NCBI RefSeq assembly: GCF_000987955.1
Contig: NZ_LAZU01000053.1
Coordinates: forward strand, 186,001 to 250,000
Reading direction: 5' to 3'
DNA from: Paenibacillus sp. DMB20
Lineage (GTDB): Bacteria; Bacillota; Bacilli; Paenibacillales; Paenibacillaceae
DNA: 64,000 nucleotides
The notes under the pieces were generated by a model that was not told where the DNA came from, ran no database searches, and saw only the letters and a program-made list of their open reading frames with translations. Positions 35,302 to 43,678 of the stretch are shown in pieces (positions within the stretch are counted from its first letter, which is position 1; each line of letters opens with the position of its first letter). Position numbers and translations under genes: made by a program.

Positions 35302-35529
35302 ATGAGTGGAATCGGAGTGCCGGGTATCATTTTGCTCGTCATTTTAGCGCTGCTGCTGTTTGGACCGAACAAGCTCCCCGAGCTGGGAAGAGCCGTGGGC
35401 AGAACGTTCCGCGAATTTAAGGACGGGGCCCGGGAGATTATTGAGGATGAACCTTCAAAAAAGAAGAATGAAACTCCTCAGCCGGCAGCCGTTCAGACCA
35501 ATGCCGAAGACAAACGTCTTCCGGAATAA
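35302..35529 (+). CDS. tatA: Twin-arginine translocase subunit TatA
   Basis: Pore-forming subunit of the Tat pathway for folded proteins, 75 residues. One membrane helix at about 5-20 (GIILLVILALLLFGP) ends in the conserved FGPNKLPELGRAVGRTFREFKDGA amphipathic helix, followed by an acidic, flexible tail. AAGGAGGAG lies 7 bases before ATG 35302. It ends in a strong terminator 20 bases later, and tatC is transcribed separately or by read-through. Confidence 0.95.
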   Translation: MSGIGVPGIILLVILALLLFGPNKLPELGRAVGRTFREFKDGAREIIEDEPSKKKNETPQPAAVQTNAEDKRLPE

Positions 35530-35549
35530 GTTGGCCGTTCGCCAATAAG

Positions 35550-35579
35550 AAATCCCTCCTCCGGGAGGGATTTTGTTTC
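35550..35579 (+). terminator. Intrinsic terminator of tatA
   Basis: AAATCCCTCC pairs with GGAGGGATTT, with a short loop and a T-rich tail (TTTTGTTT). Read-through could set the TatA to TatC ratio. Confidence 0.85.
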
Positions 35580-35684
35580 TCAACCTAATTATTTACGAAG
35601 AATAATTACATAGAGTCTGCCTTCTGTGAAGTGCGTCAAAAGACGCTTTTAATCTGCCGGAAACCGGATGAGGTGATATCTAGC

Positions 35685-36455
35685 GTGTCAGAGCAAATGG
35701 AAGAAATGGCGCTTGTGGAGCACCTTAGCGAGCTTCGAAAGCGGATTATATTAGTGCTTGTCGTATTTGTGGGCGGCTTGGCCCTGGGCCTGTTTATCGC
35801 GGAGCCGATTTATCGATATTTGACGGGAACCGAGCAGGCGAAGACGTTTGAATTGAACGCGTTCTCATTTTGGGACGGCATCGGGATTTACATGAAAATA
35901 GCCGCGCTGTTTTCGCTCGTGATCTCCATCCCGTTTATCTTTTACCAGCTGTGGGCTTTCGTCAAGCCGGGACTCCGTAAAGAGGAGCAGAGGGCGACCG
36001 TCCGCTACGTTCCCTATGCGTTTCTCCTGTTTATCATAGGCGTCGGGTTCGGCTATTATATCGTGTTTCCGATGACCCTGTCGTTTACGACCTCGATTAC
36101 GCAGAGCATGGGGCTTAAGGAAACGTACGGCATAACGAACTATTTTAATTTTATGTTTAACCTTGTACTGCCGCTGGCCTTGGTGTTTGAGCTTCCGCTT
36201 GTCGTCATGTTTTTGACGAAGCTTCGGATTCTTAATCCGCTGAGGCTGAAAAAAATGCGGCGACTGGCTTATTTTGTTCTGGTATTTATTGCGATCGTAA
36301 TCACGCCGCCGGATTTCATCTCCGACTTCCTGGTAATGATCCCGCTGCTGCTGCTTTACGAATTCAGCGTATTCCTGTCCGCGGCGGTATACCGCAAGCA
36401 GTTGCAGGCCGATATGGAGCTGGAAAGCCGGTATGTGCGCAAGGACGAGGATTAG
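35685..36455 (+). CDS. tatC: Twin-arginine translocase subunit TatC
   Basis: Six-helix receptor for twin-arginine signal peptides, 256 residues from GTG 35685. LVEHLSELRKRIILVL at the start, FWDGIGIYMKIA, FYQLWAFVKPGLRKEE (the conserved Glu and Arg loop) and IVITPPDFISDFLVMIPLLLLYE are family signatures. A longer frame begins at 35631, but GAGGTGAT before the GTG at 35685 and the position of the conserved N-terminus argue for the shorter start. Confidence 0.95.
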   Translation: MSEQMEEMALVEHLSELRKRIILVLVVFVGGLALGLFIAEPIYRYLTGTEQAKTFELNAFSFWDGIGIYMKIAALFSLVISIPFIFYQLWAFVKPGLRKEEQRATVRYVPYAFLLFIIGVGFGYYIVFPMTLSFTTSITQSMGLKETYGITNYFNFMFNLVLPLALVFELPLVVMFLTKLRILNPLRLKKMRRLAYFVLVFIAIVITPPDFISDFLVMIPLLLLYEFSVFLSAAVYRKQLQADMELESRYVRKDED

Positions 36456-36469
36456 AATACGAAGAATAA

Positions 36470-36512
36470 CAACCCGTTGAACGGCACTATATGCTTGTTC
36501 AACGGGTTGTTT
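36470..36512 (+). terminator. Intrinsic terminator of tatC
   Basis: A perfect 13-base stem CAACCCGTTGAAC with GTTCAACGGGTTG and a 14-base loop. The T run is short (TTTG). Confidence 0.8.
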
Positions 36513-36698
36513 GCGTGCAGGGCGGTTAATCTTGATCTTACGAGTCTGCCGCGGTTTTTCAGCTCAAAGCATCCTTAATGCCCAGGCATAAATTAAATTC
36601 CCATGGATAGAATGGGAAGGGGGATTTTTTTGGACAAACCATGGAATGCCCCCAAAGAATTAAAAGGTAAAAAATGAGTAAAAAATCATGCGAAGGAC

Positions 36699-36727
36699 TT
36701 GAAATTTGCCGACAACTTGAGTATCAT
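36699..36727 (+). promoter_or_regulatory. Sigma-A promoter of groES-groEL
   Basis: TTGAAA at 36699-36704, a 17-base spacer and TATCAT at 36722-36727. The CIRCE operator begins 12 bases after the -10, the usual arrangement for HrcA control. Upstream, the 36513-36698 stretch is AT-rich and has no recognised gene. Confidence 0.8.
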
Positions 36728-36739
36728 AAAACTTGGTTG

Positions 36740-36766
36740 TTAGCACTGAAGGCTGTTGAGTGCTAA
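36740..36766. promoter_or_regulatory. CIRCE operator (HrcA-binding)
   Basis: TTAGCACTG-N9-GAGTGCTAA, one mismatch in the left arm from the CIRCE consensus TTAGCACTC-N9-GAGTGCTAA. It overlaps the transcript start of groES, so HrcA should repress the operon and heat shock should relieve it. Confidence 0.95.
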
Positions 36767-36823
36767 TACATAAAGCTTTGAATCAAAGCGCACCACAACA
36801 TATTTTAAAGGAGGCTATTTTTC

Positions 36824-37105
36824 ATGATCAAACCTTTAGGTGAACGCGTACTGGTAGAACCGATCGAACAAGAAGAAACCACGGCATTCGGGATCGTGCT
36901 TCCGGACTCCGCCAAAGAAAAGCCGCAAGAAGGAAAAGTTATCGCTGTAGGCAGCGGTTCTTTGAAAGACGGCGTTCGCGTACCGCTGGAAGTTAAAGAA
37001 GGCGACCGCGTCATTTTCTCCAAATACGCCGGAACGGAAATCAAATACGAAGGCAAAGAATATTTGATTATGAAAGAAAGCGACATCCACGCGATCTTGG
37101 GTTAA
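36824..37105 (+). CDS. groES: Co-chaperonin GroES
   Basis: Ten-kilodalton cap of the GroEL chaperonin, 93 residues. MIKPLGERVLVEPIEQEETTAFGIVLPDSAKEKPQ shows the mobile loop; VKEGDRVIFSKYAGTEIKYEGKEYLIMKESDIHAI closes the fold. AAAGGAGG precedes the ATG. It is first in the groES-groEL operon under CIRCE control. Confidence 0.97.
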   Translation: MIKPLGERVLVEPIEQEETTAFGIVLPDSAKEKPQEGKVIAVGSGSLKDGVRVPLEVKEGDRVIFSKYAGTEIKYEGKEYLIMKESDIHAILG

Positions 37106-37167
37106 TTCACAACCTGAATATAAGAGTGCTGAAATATTCATAATCCACTAGGGAGGTATATAATACC

Positions 37168-38787
37168 ATGGCTAAAGAGATTAAGTTTAGTGAAGACGCC
37201 CGCCGCTCCATGCTTCGCGGTGTTGATGCATTGGCTAACGCAGTAAAAGTAACGCTCGGACCGAAAGGCCGCAACGTGGTTCTTGAGAAAAAATTCGGCA
37301 GCCCGCTGATCACCAACGACGGCGTGACGATTGCTAAAGAAATCGAGCTGGAAGACGCATTCGAGAACATGGGTGCACAGCTTGTTAAAGAAGTAGCTAC
37401 CAAAACCAACGATGTTGCCGGTGACGGTACAACGACTGCAACGGTTCTTGCTCAGGCGATGATCCGTGAAGGTCTGAAAAACGTAACGGCAGGCGCTAAC
37501 CCTATGGTTATCCGCAAAGGGATCGACAAAGCGGTAAGAGCGGCTGTAGAAGAGCTGCAAAAAATCTCCAAAACGATCGAAGGCAAGCAGTCCATCGCTC
37601 AGGTTGCATCCATCTCTGCAGCTGACGAGGAAGTTGGCCAACTGATCGCCGAGGCTATGGAAAAAGTGGGCAAAGACGGCGTCATCACCGTTGAAGAATC
37701 CCGCGGCTTCTTGACTGAAATGGAGATCGTGGAAGGAATGCAGTTCGACCGCGGTTACATTTCCCCTTACATGATTACGGATACGGATAAAATGGAAGCT
37801 GTCCTCGACAATCCATACATCCTGATCACCGATAAAAAAGTAACCAACACGCAAGAAATCTTGCCGCTGCTTGAAAAAATCGTTCAACAAGGCAAACCGC
37901 TCGTTCTGATCGCCGAAGACATCGAAGGCGAAGCGCAAGCAATGCTGATCGTGAACAAACTGCGCGGAACATTTAACGCGGTTGCCGTTAAAGCTCCTGG
38001 CTTCGGCGACCGCCGCAAAGCCATGCTGCAGGATATCGCTGCCCTGACCGGCGGCCAAGTGATCACCGAGGAATTGGGTCTTGACCTGAAATCCGCAACG
38101 ATCGACCAACTGGGTACGGCACGTCAAGTGCGCGTAACGAAAGAAAACACGATCATCGTTGACGGTGCCGGCGACAAAGCCGATATCGAAGCTCGCGTTA
38201 AACAAATCCGTGCACAGCTGGAAGAAACCACTTCCGAGTTCGACAAAGAGAAACTGCAAGAGCGTCTGGCTAAACTGGCCGGCGGCGTAGCGGTAATCAA
38301 AGTCGGTGCGGCAACGGAAACCGAATTGAAAGAACGCAAACTGCGCATCGAGGACGCTCTGAACGCGACTCGCGCTGCGGTTGAAGAAGGCATCGTATCC
38401 GGCGGCGGTACTGCGCTGGTGAACGTATACAAAGCCGTTGAAGCCCTCAATGTAGAAGGCGACGAGAAGACGGGCGTAAGCATCGTGCTGCGCGCTCTGG
38501 AAGAGCCAATCCGCACGATTGCTGACAATGCGGGTCAAGAAGGTTCCGTGATCGTTGAGCGCCTGAAAAAAGAAGATCTCGGCATCGGCTACAATGCTGC
38601 GACCGATACTTGGGTGAACATGTTCGAAGCGGGTATCGTTGACCCTGCGAAAGTAACCCGTTCCGCTCTTCAAAACGCTGCTTCCGTTGCGGCTATGTTC
38701 CTGACCACCGAAGCGGTGATCGCCGACAAGCCGGAGCCGGAAAAACCAGCTATGCCTGACATGGGCGGCATGGGCGGCATGATGTAA
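37168..38787 (+). CDS. groEL: Chaperonin GroEL
   Basis: Sixty-kilodalton ATP-dependent folding chamber, 539 residues. Family marks: LGPKGRNVVLEKKFGSPLITNDGVTIAKEIELED near the start, VAGDGTTTATVLAQAM (ATP site with the catalytic Asp), and the Gly-Met tail DMGGMGGMM. The codon choice is biased towards the most common codons of highly expressed genes. A long minus-strand open frame opposite (about 511 codons) is a shadow caused by this bias. The gene is followed by a strong terminator. Confidence 0.98.
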   Translation: MAKEIKFSEDARRSMLRGVDALANAVKVTLGPKGRNVVLEKKFGSPLITNDGVTIAKEIELEDAFENMGAQLVKEVATKTNDVAGDGTTTATVLAQAMIREGLKNVTAGANPMVIRKGIDKAVRAAVEELQKISKTIEGKQSIAQVASISAADEEVGQLIAEAMEKVGKDGVITVEESRGFLTEMEIVEGMQFDRGYISPYMITDTDKMEAVLDNPYILITDKKVTNTQEILPLLEKIVQQGKPLVLIAEDIEGEAQAMLIVNKLRGTFNAVAVKAPGFGDRRKAMLQDIAALTGGQVITEELGLDLKSATIDQLGTARQVRVTKENTIIVDGAGDKADIEARVKQIRAQLEETTSEFDKEKLQERLAKLAGGVAVIKVGAATETELKERKLRIEDALNATRAAVEEGIVSGGGTALVNVYKAVEALNVEGDEKTGVSIVLRALEEPIRTIADNAGQEGSVIVERLKKEDLGIGYNAATDTWVNMFEAGIVDPAKVTRSALQNAASVAAMFLTTEAVIADKPEPEKPAMPDMGGMGGMM

Positions 38788-38824
38788 TAAAGGGGTCCCT
38801 AAACCCTGTAATAACGCCAGTTAA

Positions 38825-38850
38825 AAGGCTCCCGCGAGGGAGCCTTTTTT
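38825..38850 (+). terminator. Intrinsic terminator of groEL
   Basis: A 7-base perfect stem GGCTCCC with GGGAGCC and a GCGA tetraloop, then TTTTTT. Confidence 0.95.
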
Positions 38851-38931
38851 CGTAAAATCACAAAAAAAATCGCATTTCTTACATTTGGCTTTCGATGTTT
38901 ATTAGTATATCTGTGATCTACGATAAGTCAT

Positions 38932-39186
38932 TTGTCAGATTCCAGTATTCAAAGTGTTAGGAACTTTGGTCCAGAGGATGCTGCGCAAGCCAACGGAATT
39001 AAGCAAGGTGAACACATAATCTCTCTATATGGTCAAAATGGATCGGAGTATTTAAGGCTTCATGTTTATGCATCTGATTCTAGAAATCATACTCGGTGGC
39101 ATTATCATACAAAAGATAATTGGCCTGACCATAAAGGTAACGTTGATTTATACCATAATTCACTTCCAAAATGGGGTTCAGAATAA
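38932..39186 (+). CDS. Possible C-terminal remnant of a secreted toxin, function uncertain
   Basis: Short frame of 84 residues from a TTG at 38932 without a ribosome site. The in-frame stop at 38914 blocks a longer version. The sequence is rich in His and Trp near the end (HTRWHYHTKDNWPDHKGNVDLYHNSLP), which could be a metal or nuclease motif as in the tips of polymorphic toxins. Base composition is AT-rich compared with groEL. It overlaps a second gene by 16 bases, as toxin tips and immunity genes often do. I do not recognise a family, and the toxin idea is inference. Confidence 0.35.
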   Translation: MSDSSIQSVRNFGPEDAAQANGIKQGEHIISLYGQNGSEYLRLHVYASDSRNHTRWHYHTKDNWPDHKGNVDLYHNSLPKWGSE

Positions 39187-39734
39187 AGTTGGATAAAAGA
39201 CGATTTCTATTAACGTTTGGTCGTAATTTAGACCACAGTAATATCGACTATTTGGTAAGAAGCCGATTATTAAGGTATAAGGGCGGGATCCAGAAGGATT
39301 ACTTTAACCCCATTCTTCAAAAGGGAGCCGAAGTGATTTTGAACTACCAGATCATCGATACGAATTTTGATCGAATATCATCTAAGTATTATTTGGATGA
39401 TTATCATATTACGGAAGCTCAGAAGAACGGTTTTTTGCTTTCATTGAAAAAGCTAAAAGGGACTCATGTCTGGTGCGATCCGCGAATTCAAGGCCATGCC
39501 TTTTGTGTAGTTGATGGGATCGAGTACAGTTTTTATGTCTATCGATCACTTGAAGGGCAAGATTACCGTTTTCCCCAATATTACAATGATGACGGTAACG
39601 CTGATCCTATTGTACACAGTCAATTGCATAAAATGCCTGAGGAAGAACAATATTTGCAGTTTCCTTCCGATTTGAGTAGAGAGGTCAAAGATGAAATAAC
39701 GATCAAATGGATAAAGAAGCTGATTAAAATGTAG
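39171..39734 (+). CDS. Hypothetical protein, possible partner of the preceding remnant
   Basis: Protein of 187 residues (or 181 from TTG 39189). Soluble, with mixed strands and helices, rich in Tyr, Asp, Lys and Ile. No signal peptide or membrane helix. Segments such as HVWCDPRIQGHAFCVVDGIEYSFYVY look like a compact beta core. No family is recognised. AT-rich composition and overlap with the preceding frame fit a cargo-module origin, perhaps an immunity protein. Confidence 0.5.
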   Translation: MGFRIKLDKRRFLLTFGRNLDHSNIDYLVRSRLLRYKGGIQKDYFNPILQKGAEVILNYQIIDTNFDRISSKYYLDDYHITEAQKNGFLLSLKKLKGTHVWCDPRIQGHAFCVVDGIEYSFYVYRSLEGQDYRFPQYYNDDGNADPIVHSQLHKMPEEEQYLQFPSDLSREVKDEITIKWIKKLIKM

Positions 39735-39993
39735 TAAATTACGGTAACCCGCCTGTAATTTTCCTATCAATAGTATGAATTATATTTACAGATATATTTT
39801 ATAGAAACGGATAAGCTCTACGGGCTTGTCCGTTTTATGTTGGATGGATGCCTTTGAATTTTCGATGGCTAACTTTACTCCTCAAAATTCCACAAAAACA
39901 GACAAATCCCTCCAACAAAACAACAAAATATACTTGGATAATACGGGAATATCGTGTATAGTACATTTGAACCAGAGAAAAGGAGGTGTATTT

Positions 39994-40325
39994 ATGTTTG
40001 CAATGGGTCTTATAGCGGGGATTTTCGGGATTATTGCTTCGATTGTTGCTCTTATGATCGGGGGAGTGGACGCTGCATTTTCCGACAGCGGAACATCGAG
40101 TATTACTGGACTTGCAATTTCTGCAATGTTGTTTAGTATTCTTGGTATTGTTGGCGCTGCATGGCAAAAGCAAAACCAAAGGTAGCCGGTGTACTCATGA
40201 TTGTGAGCGGCATTGCCGGGTTTATTAGTATTTTCATGTTCTACATATTGTCCGGCGTCCTCTTTATTATTGGGGGATTCATGGGTATTTTGAGCAAAAA
40301 GAATGTACATAGCAAAACTGCTTAA
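39994..40325 (+). pseudogene. DUF4064-like small membrane protein, frameshifted
   Basis: Membrane protein of about 110 residues with three or four helices. The first frame from ATG 39994 (AAAGGAGGTG upstream) reads MFAMGLIAGIFGIIASIVALMIGG and later GIVGAAW, then stops at 40185. A missing base near 40164 restores AKAKPKVAGVLMIVSGIAGFISIFMFYILSGVLFIIGGFMGIL in pieces to TAA 40323-40325. The pattern of helices, then a KKKPKVAGVLM link and two more helices, is typical of DUF4064 proteins. Function is unknown. The frame error may be a base-calling artefact. Confidence 0.7.
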
Positions 40326-40331
40326 CTCAAC

Positions 40332-40362
40332 AAGGCTCGGATAACTTTTATCCGGGCCTTTT
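40332..40362 (+). terminator. Intrinsic terminator
   Basis: AAGGCTCGGATAA pairs with TTATCCGGGCCTT (one G-U pair), a short loop, then TTTT. It lies between the DUF4064-like gene and the convergent hydrolase gene and may serve both strands. Confidence 0.85.
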
Positions 40363-40422
40363 AATGATGTCACTGGCGAGACGCAGTACAACTCTTCATT
40401 GAGTTGGATCAAAGAGGACCTT

Positions 40423-41502
40423 TTATCGTATCCGGTCCAGAATATCAAATAATGCCTCGTTAAATTTCTCCTTCTGATCCAGCATTGTTGCATGGCCCGC
40501 ATCCGGAATGGAATAAAACAACTGAAGCGGCGCCGTTATGTTCGGAAAGAATTCTTTTGCTAGCGGATAGGGAGTTTGCCAGTCTCGTTCTCCCTGTATG
40601 TAAAAGACAGGTATTTCATAGGTTGTCCCCAATAACATCAGATCAAACGATTCCATCAAATATTTCATAAGATGGGACTGTCCATCGCCAACGGCCCCCG
40701 TACGGAAAAAATAGCTTACATCCTTGAACGTATAAAAAGGGGAACATAAACCGCTTATGATGAGGTCGATTGTAGCGCCGGCAGATAATTTATATTTACT
40801 TTGGTACTTGCGAACCTTTGTAAGTTTTTTAAGCATCTCGCTATCGAATTGATGTGGTGGGTATGGTCCCAAACGAAGGAGTGCTTGATAATCTTTATTG
40901 TCGTTCGCCGCTTTCGCAGATTCCAGCACCTTTTCATAACCGACACGCTCATTTTCCATCATATTCACGACCTGCCCCACGCCGATATAGGCTTGCGCAA
41001 GTTCCGGATATTTTTTAATAAACAGGCTGCCTAGCACCGACCCCCATGAATGCCCCATGATGATGATCTTCTTTTTCTTGTATTTCTTTTTCAAATATTC
41101 TACGACTTCGTACGTATCATGAATAACTTGTTCAATCGTGGTTGTTGGCGTAATTTGTTTCGGATTGTTTTTAAAGTAAGTTTTTCCGCAATTCCTTTGA
41201 TCCCAATGGACAACCGTTACGCGCTTTTCCCAAGGAATCTGAAATTCTTGGGCAAACGGCAGCATGGGCGACCCTGGACCGCCATGTAAAAACAACATCA
41301 CTGGATTATCAACGTTCTCGCCTCGATGATGTAAATATTGCGGAATCCCTCCGATCGTTACAAATTCTCTACAATCTATACCCATACCCTCCGATGAAAT
41401 CCGAGTTTTCATGGAAGCCTTTGTTTTCTTGTATTGCATAGATAGAGCCAGACAAATCATGAGTATAAGAACTCCGCCCAAAATGATCCATGCTATTGTC
41501 AT
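40423..41502 (-). CDS. Alpha/beta hydrolase, proline iminopeptidase-like
   Basis: Membrane-anchored hydrolase of 359 residues. A hydrophobic helix at about 3-22 is followed by the hydrolase domain: LFLHGGPGSP (oxyanion hole), VHWDQRNCGKTYF, the nucleophile elbow MGHSWGS, and the catalytic His in DAGHATML near the end. The Asp of the triad is probably in YIQGERDWQTPY. HGGPGSP and DQRNCGKT are typical of proline iminopeptidases. Overlap of 4 bases with the TetR gene upstream shows an operon. The substrate is unknown. Confidence 0.82.
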   Translation of the reverse strand: MTIAWIILGGVLILMICLALSMQYKKTKASMKTRISSEGMGIDCREFVTIGGIPQYLHHRGENVDNPVMLFLHGGPGSPMLPFAQEFQIPWEKRVTVVHWDQRNCGKTYFKNNPKQITPTTTIEQVIHDTYEVVEYLKKKYKKKKIIIMGHSWGSVLGSLFIKKYPELAQAYIGVGQVVNMMENERVGYEKVLESAKAANDNKDYQALLRLGPYPPHQFDSEMLKKLTKVRKYQSKYKLSAGATIDLIISGLCSPFYTFKDVSYFFRTGAVGDGQSHLMKYLMESFDLMLLGTTYEIPVFYIQGERDWQTPYPLAKEFFPNITAPLQLFYSIPDAGHATMLDQKEKFNEALFDILDRIR

Positions 41503-42101
41503 TTGTACCTCCCGGTGGAATCTCCCACCACATAATCGGCTATGGATTGGATGAGAATATCTAGAGCTTTCTCTTTGCCTTGCTTTCCGAAAGATGTTTC
41601 AGTCGATCCTACAAAATGGAGCGCATTCATTAAATAGGCCACCACATTAAAATCGCATTCGGATTCCTCAATACCGCAAAGGGATATGATCCTGCCAAAA
41701 TAGTCATTTGATTTCCTTGCTTCCCCATCCGTCACCGCAGCAGGAAGTTTGCGAAGAAGATACTCAATATCCGATGGCGAAACATAAAAAACAATGCTAT
41801 CCTCGGCCAAATAGACTTCCTTTAACGCTTTTATAAACCGTTCCCTTACTTCTGTTTTTTCGGAAAGCACGGCCTCCACTTTTTTAAACATTCGGTGCTC
41901 GCTCTTTTTAATAATCTCATAGAGAAGTTCTTCTTTGGATGTATAGTGTGAATAGAAGGAACCTTTGCCCATATTAGTTGCCATGGTTATATCTTCTACT
42001 GTGACACGCTTCACGCCCTTTTTCCGAATCAACTCAATGCCTTTAACATACATGGCGTCTTTAATCATCTTTTTTTCATGTTCACTAACAATCTTCGGCA
42101 T
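41499..42101 (-). CDS. TetR family transcriptional regulator
   Basis: Repressor of 200 residues. The helix-turn-helix is in VTVEDITMATNMGKGSFYSHYTSKEELLYEIIKK at about 25-60, and the rest is the helical ligand-binding domain, ending IQSIADYVVGDS. The start at 42101 is chosen because AAAGGAGCAGG precedes it; upstream frames lack a ribosome site. It overlaps the hydrolase gene it probably controls. A near-perfect dyad lies 18 to 44 bases upstream (42119-42145). Confidence 0.85.
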   Translation of the reverse strand: MPKIVSEHEKKMIKDAMYVKGIELIRKKGVKRVTVEDITMATNMGKGSFYSHYTSKEELLYEIIKKSEHRMFKKVEAVLSEKTEVRERFIKALKEVYLAEDSIVFYVSPSDIEYLLRKLPAAVTDGEARKSNDYFGRIISLCGIEESECDFNVVAYLMNALHFVGSTETSFGKQGKEKALDILIQSIADYVVGDSTGRYK

Positions 42102-42118
42102 CCATCCTGCTCCTTTTT

Positions 42119-42145
42119 TTGACTGAAAAATTAATTTATAGTCAA
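42119..42145. promoter_or_regulatory. Probable TetR operator
   Basis: A 27-base dyad with TTGACT and AGTCAA ends and an ATTAAT centre, 23 of 27 positions symmetric by my count. It lies directly before the tetR-hydrolase operon, a typical self-regulation site. Confidence 0.6.
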
Positions 42146-42281
42146 TAAAAACACAATAGCTCTTTTTCCATCTTTTTTCAAGAGATTTGTCCGTGACAAT
42201 GGAATTAAAGAGGAAATATTCCATATTTGTTGAATGAAGTTTAGATAGAGATTGGAAAATGGAGAATAAGGAGGGACATCA

Positions 42282-42455
42282 GTGGAAAAAGAAAAAGAGA
42301 TTCAAGCACTCAAAGAGCGATTGAATAACGTCGAGAAACAGCTTCAGAGAAGATCCAATGACTTTAAAGCTGTAAAGATAGCAATCTTCGCAGTAATTGG
42401 TATATTTTTACTTTTGGCGTTAATCGGGATTATTCAATTTGTAAGCGCCGGGTAG
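42282..42455 (+). CDS. Small coiled-coil membrane protein
   Basis: Protein of 57 residues: a charged coiled coil EKEKEIQALKERLNNVEKQLQRR (in two heptads) followed by one membrane helix AIFAVIGIFLLLALIGIIQF. GTG 42282 follows AAGGAGGGA. No family is recognised. It is divergent from the TetR gene. Small anchors of this type may recruit partners to the membrane. Confidence 0.6.
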   Translation: MEKEKEIQALKERLNNVEKQLQRRSNDFKAVKIAIFAVIGIFLLLALIGIIQFVSAG

Positions 42456-42587
42456 ATAAAAAGAAGTACCTACGTTCTTTTCTCCAGGTATTTCGCCACA
42501 CCCAACATAAAACAAATAGTCACACGGAATGGGAGACTATGCTTCAGGTACACTGAAAAAGATATCGAGGAGAGGAGAGGTTTCACT

Positions 42588-43469
42588 TTGCTGGAACACA
42601 ATCGAATCAAGCTGGAGCAGCAATTGAAGGAGCATGGTTTTGAACATGCGTTGAATTATTTGATGGAGACGACGCGGCAAGGGGTGCGTTGCGCTAAAAA
42701 CGGGAAGGCGGACTACACGAAGCCCGGACGTTCGCGCGTTGGCGGCGATCCGGATTTGCCGCCAACGTTTGCATGGCCGCTTACATCGGATGGGAAGCCC
42801 ATGACCTTTTTGGTTCAATTGAATATGCAGGATACAGCTCAGCGTGATGCCAATGAATGGTTGCCTAAAACAGGCATGCTCTCTTTTTTTCTCGGGATCG
42901 ACGAGCCGGCTTACAACATCGAACATCGGGTCATATGGTTCGACGAATCGGAGCTGCTGACGGTTGTCCGTCGCGAACCGCCGGGCGAGACGGCGCTGGA
43001 AGAAACTTACGCCGGTTTTGATCTGGCAGAGCGTTCCTCTCTGGAACCTCCCAACTATGCTTACATGGATGAAGATCAGGTCGAGAGCGAGAATGCCGAC
43101 TATGAGGATTATGAGGATTTGCTATTTGAGATTCGTGACGAAGGAGACGACGATATCATTCAGGTATTCGGTTATCCGACCGGACAGCATGATGATGCGG
43201 AATATGAAGCGGCTCTTTACCTTCTGACCGGGGAGCCGTACGAGTATAGCATGGATAAAGCATTGACAAAGATAGCGGCACATTTCGGCGGCGATAAGAC
43301 GAAGGCGAAGCAGGAAGTCGCGGATATGCTGATGCTGCTGGAACTGGAGACTGACGATGACGTGGGTTTCTGCTGGTGGGATGCAGGAGTGCTGCACTTT
43401 TTCATTCGAAAGGAAGACTTGATCGCAGGACGGTTTGATCGTACCTACTGCTCGCTGTATTCCAGCTAA
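42588..43469 (+). CDS. YwqG family protein (DUF1963)
   Basis: Protein of 293 residues of the DUF1963/YwqG family. The signature RVGGDPDLPPTFAWPLTSDGKPMTFLVQLN is present at about 50-80, followed by MLSFFLG and, near the end, VGFCWWDAGVLHFFIRKEDL. The middle has an acidic stretch with many Asp and Glu (SENADYEDYEDLLF). TTG 42588 follows a GAGGAGAGG site. Family members are often linked to secretion or toxin loci; the function is unknown. Confidence 0.82.
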   Translation: MLEHNRIKLEQQLKEHGFEHALNYLMETTRQGVRCAKNGKADYTKPGRSRVGGDPDLPPTFAWPLTSDGKPMTFLVQLNMQDTAQRDANEWLPKTGMLSFFLGIDEPAYNIEHRVIWFDESELLTVVRREPPGETALEETYAGFDLAERSSLEPPNYAYMDEDQVESENADYEDYEDLLFEIRDEGDDDIIQVFGYPTGQHDDAEYEAALYLLTGEPYEYSMDKALTKIAAHFGGDKTKAKQEVADMLMLLELETDDDVGFCWWDAGVLHFFIRKEDLIAGRFDRTYCSLYSS

Positions 43470-43531
43470 ACCGTGGATACGAAAGTTAATCGATGTTGGC
43501 GGCGTTAATGCCAAACCATAACCCCGAGTTT

Positions 43532-43578
43532 CATATCGCCATATGCTTGTCCTCCACGGAAGCGTATGGCGATATTTT
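43532..43578 (+). terminator. Intrinsic terminator of the YwqG gene
   Basis: A long stem of about 16 base pairs (CATATCGCCATATGCTT with AAGCGTATGGCGATAT) and a 10 to 11-base loop, followed by TTTT. It separates the YwqG gene from the cobalamin cluster. Confidence 0.88.
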
Positions 43579-43678
43579 CATTTCTCTTCATCGGATCTTT
43601 CGGTCTGTCATTGACGCATCCGAAGAGCCCGCGCGATAATGGACACATTGAATAAATTCAGGCAGAGGGGTTATCGGC

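Noticed and set aside
36603..36677. Tiny open frame of 24 codons before the groE promoter
   Set aside because: Starts inside a hairpin and has no clear ribosome site in its own position; a TTG start further in has a G-rich site, but no family is recognised.
37138..38673. Open frame of about 511 codons on the minus strand
   Set aside because: It lies exactly opposite groEL. Biased codon use in groEL leaves the opposite strand open; there is no ribosome site and the sequence matches no family.
43470..43678. Second cobalamin riboswitch before cobD
   Set aside because: I looked for the GCCACTG box and the flanking stems in this gap and did not find them; it holds only a terminator.
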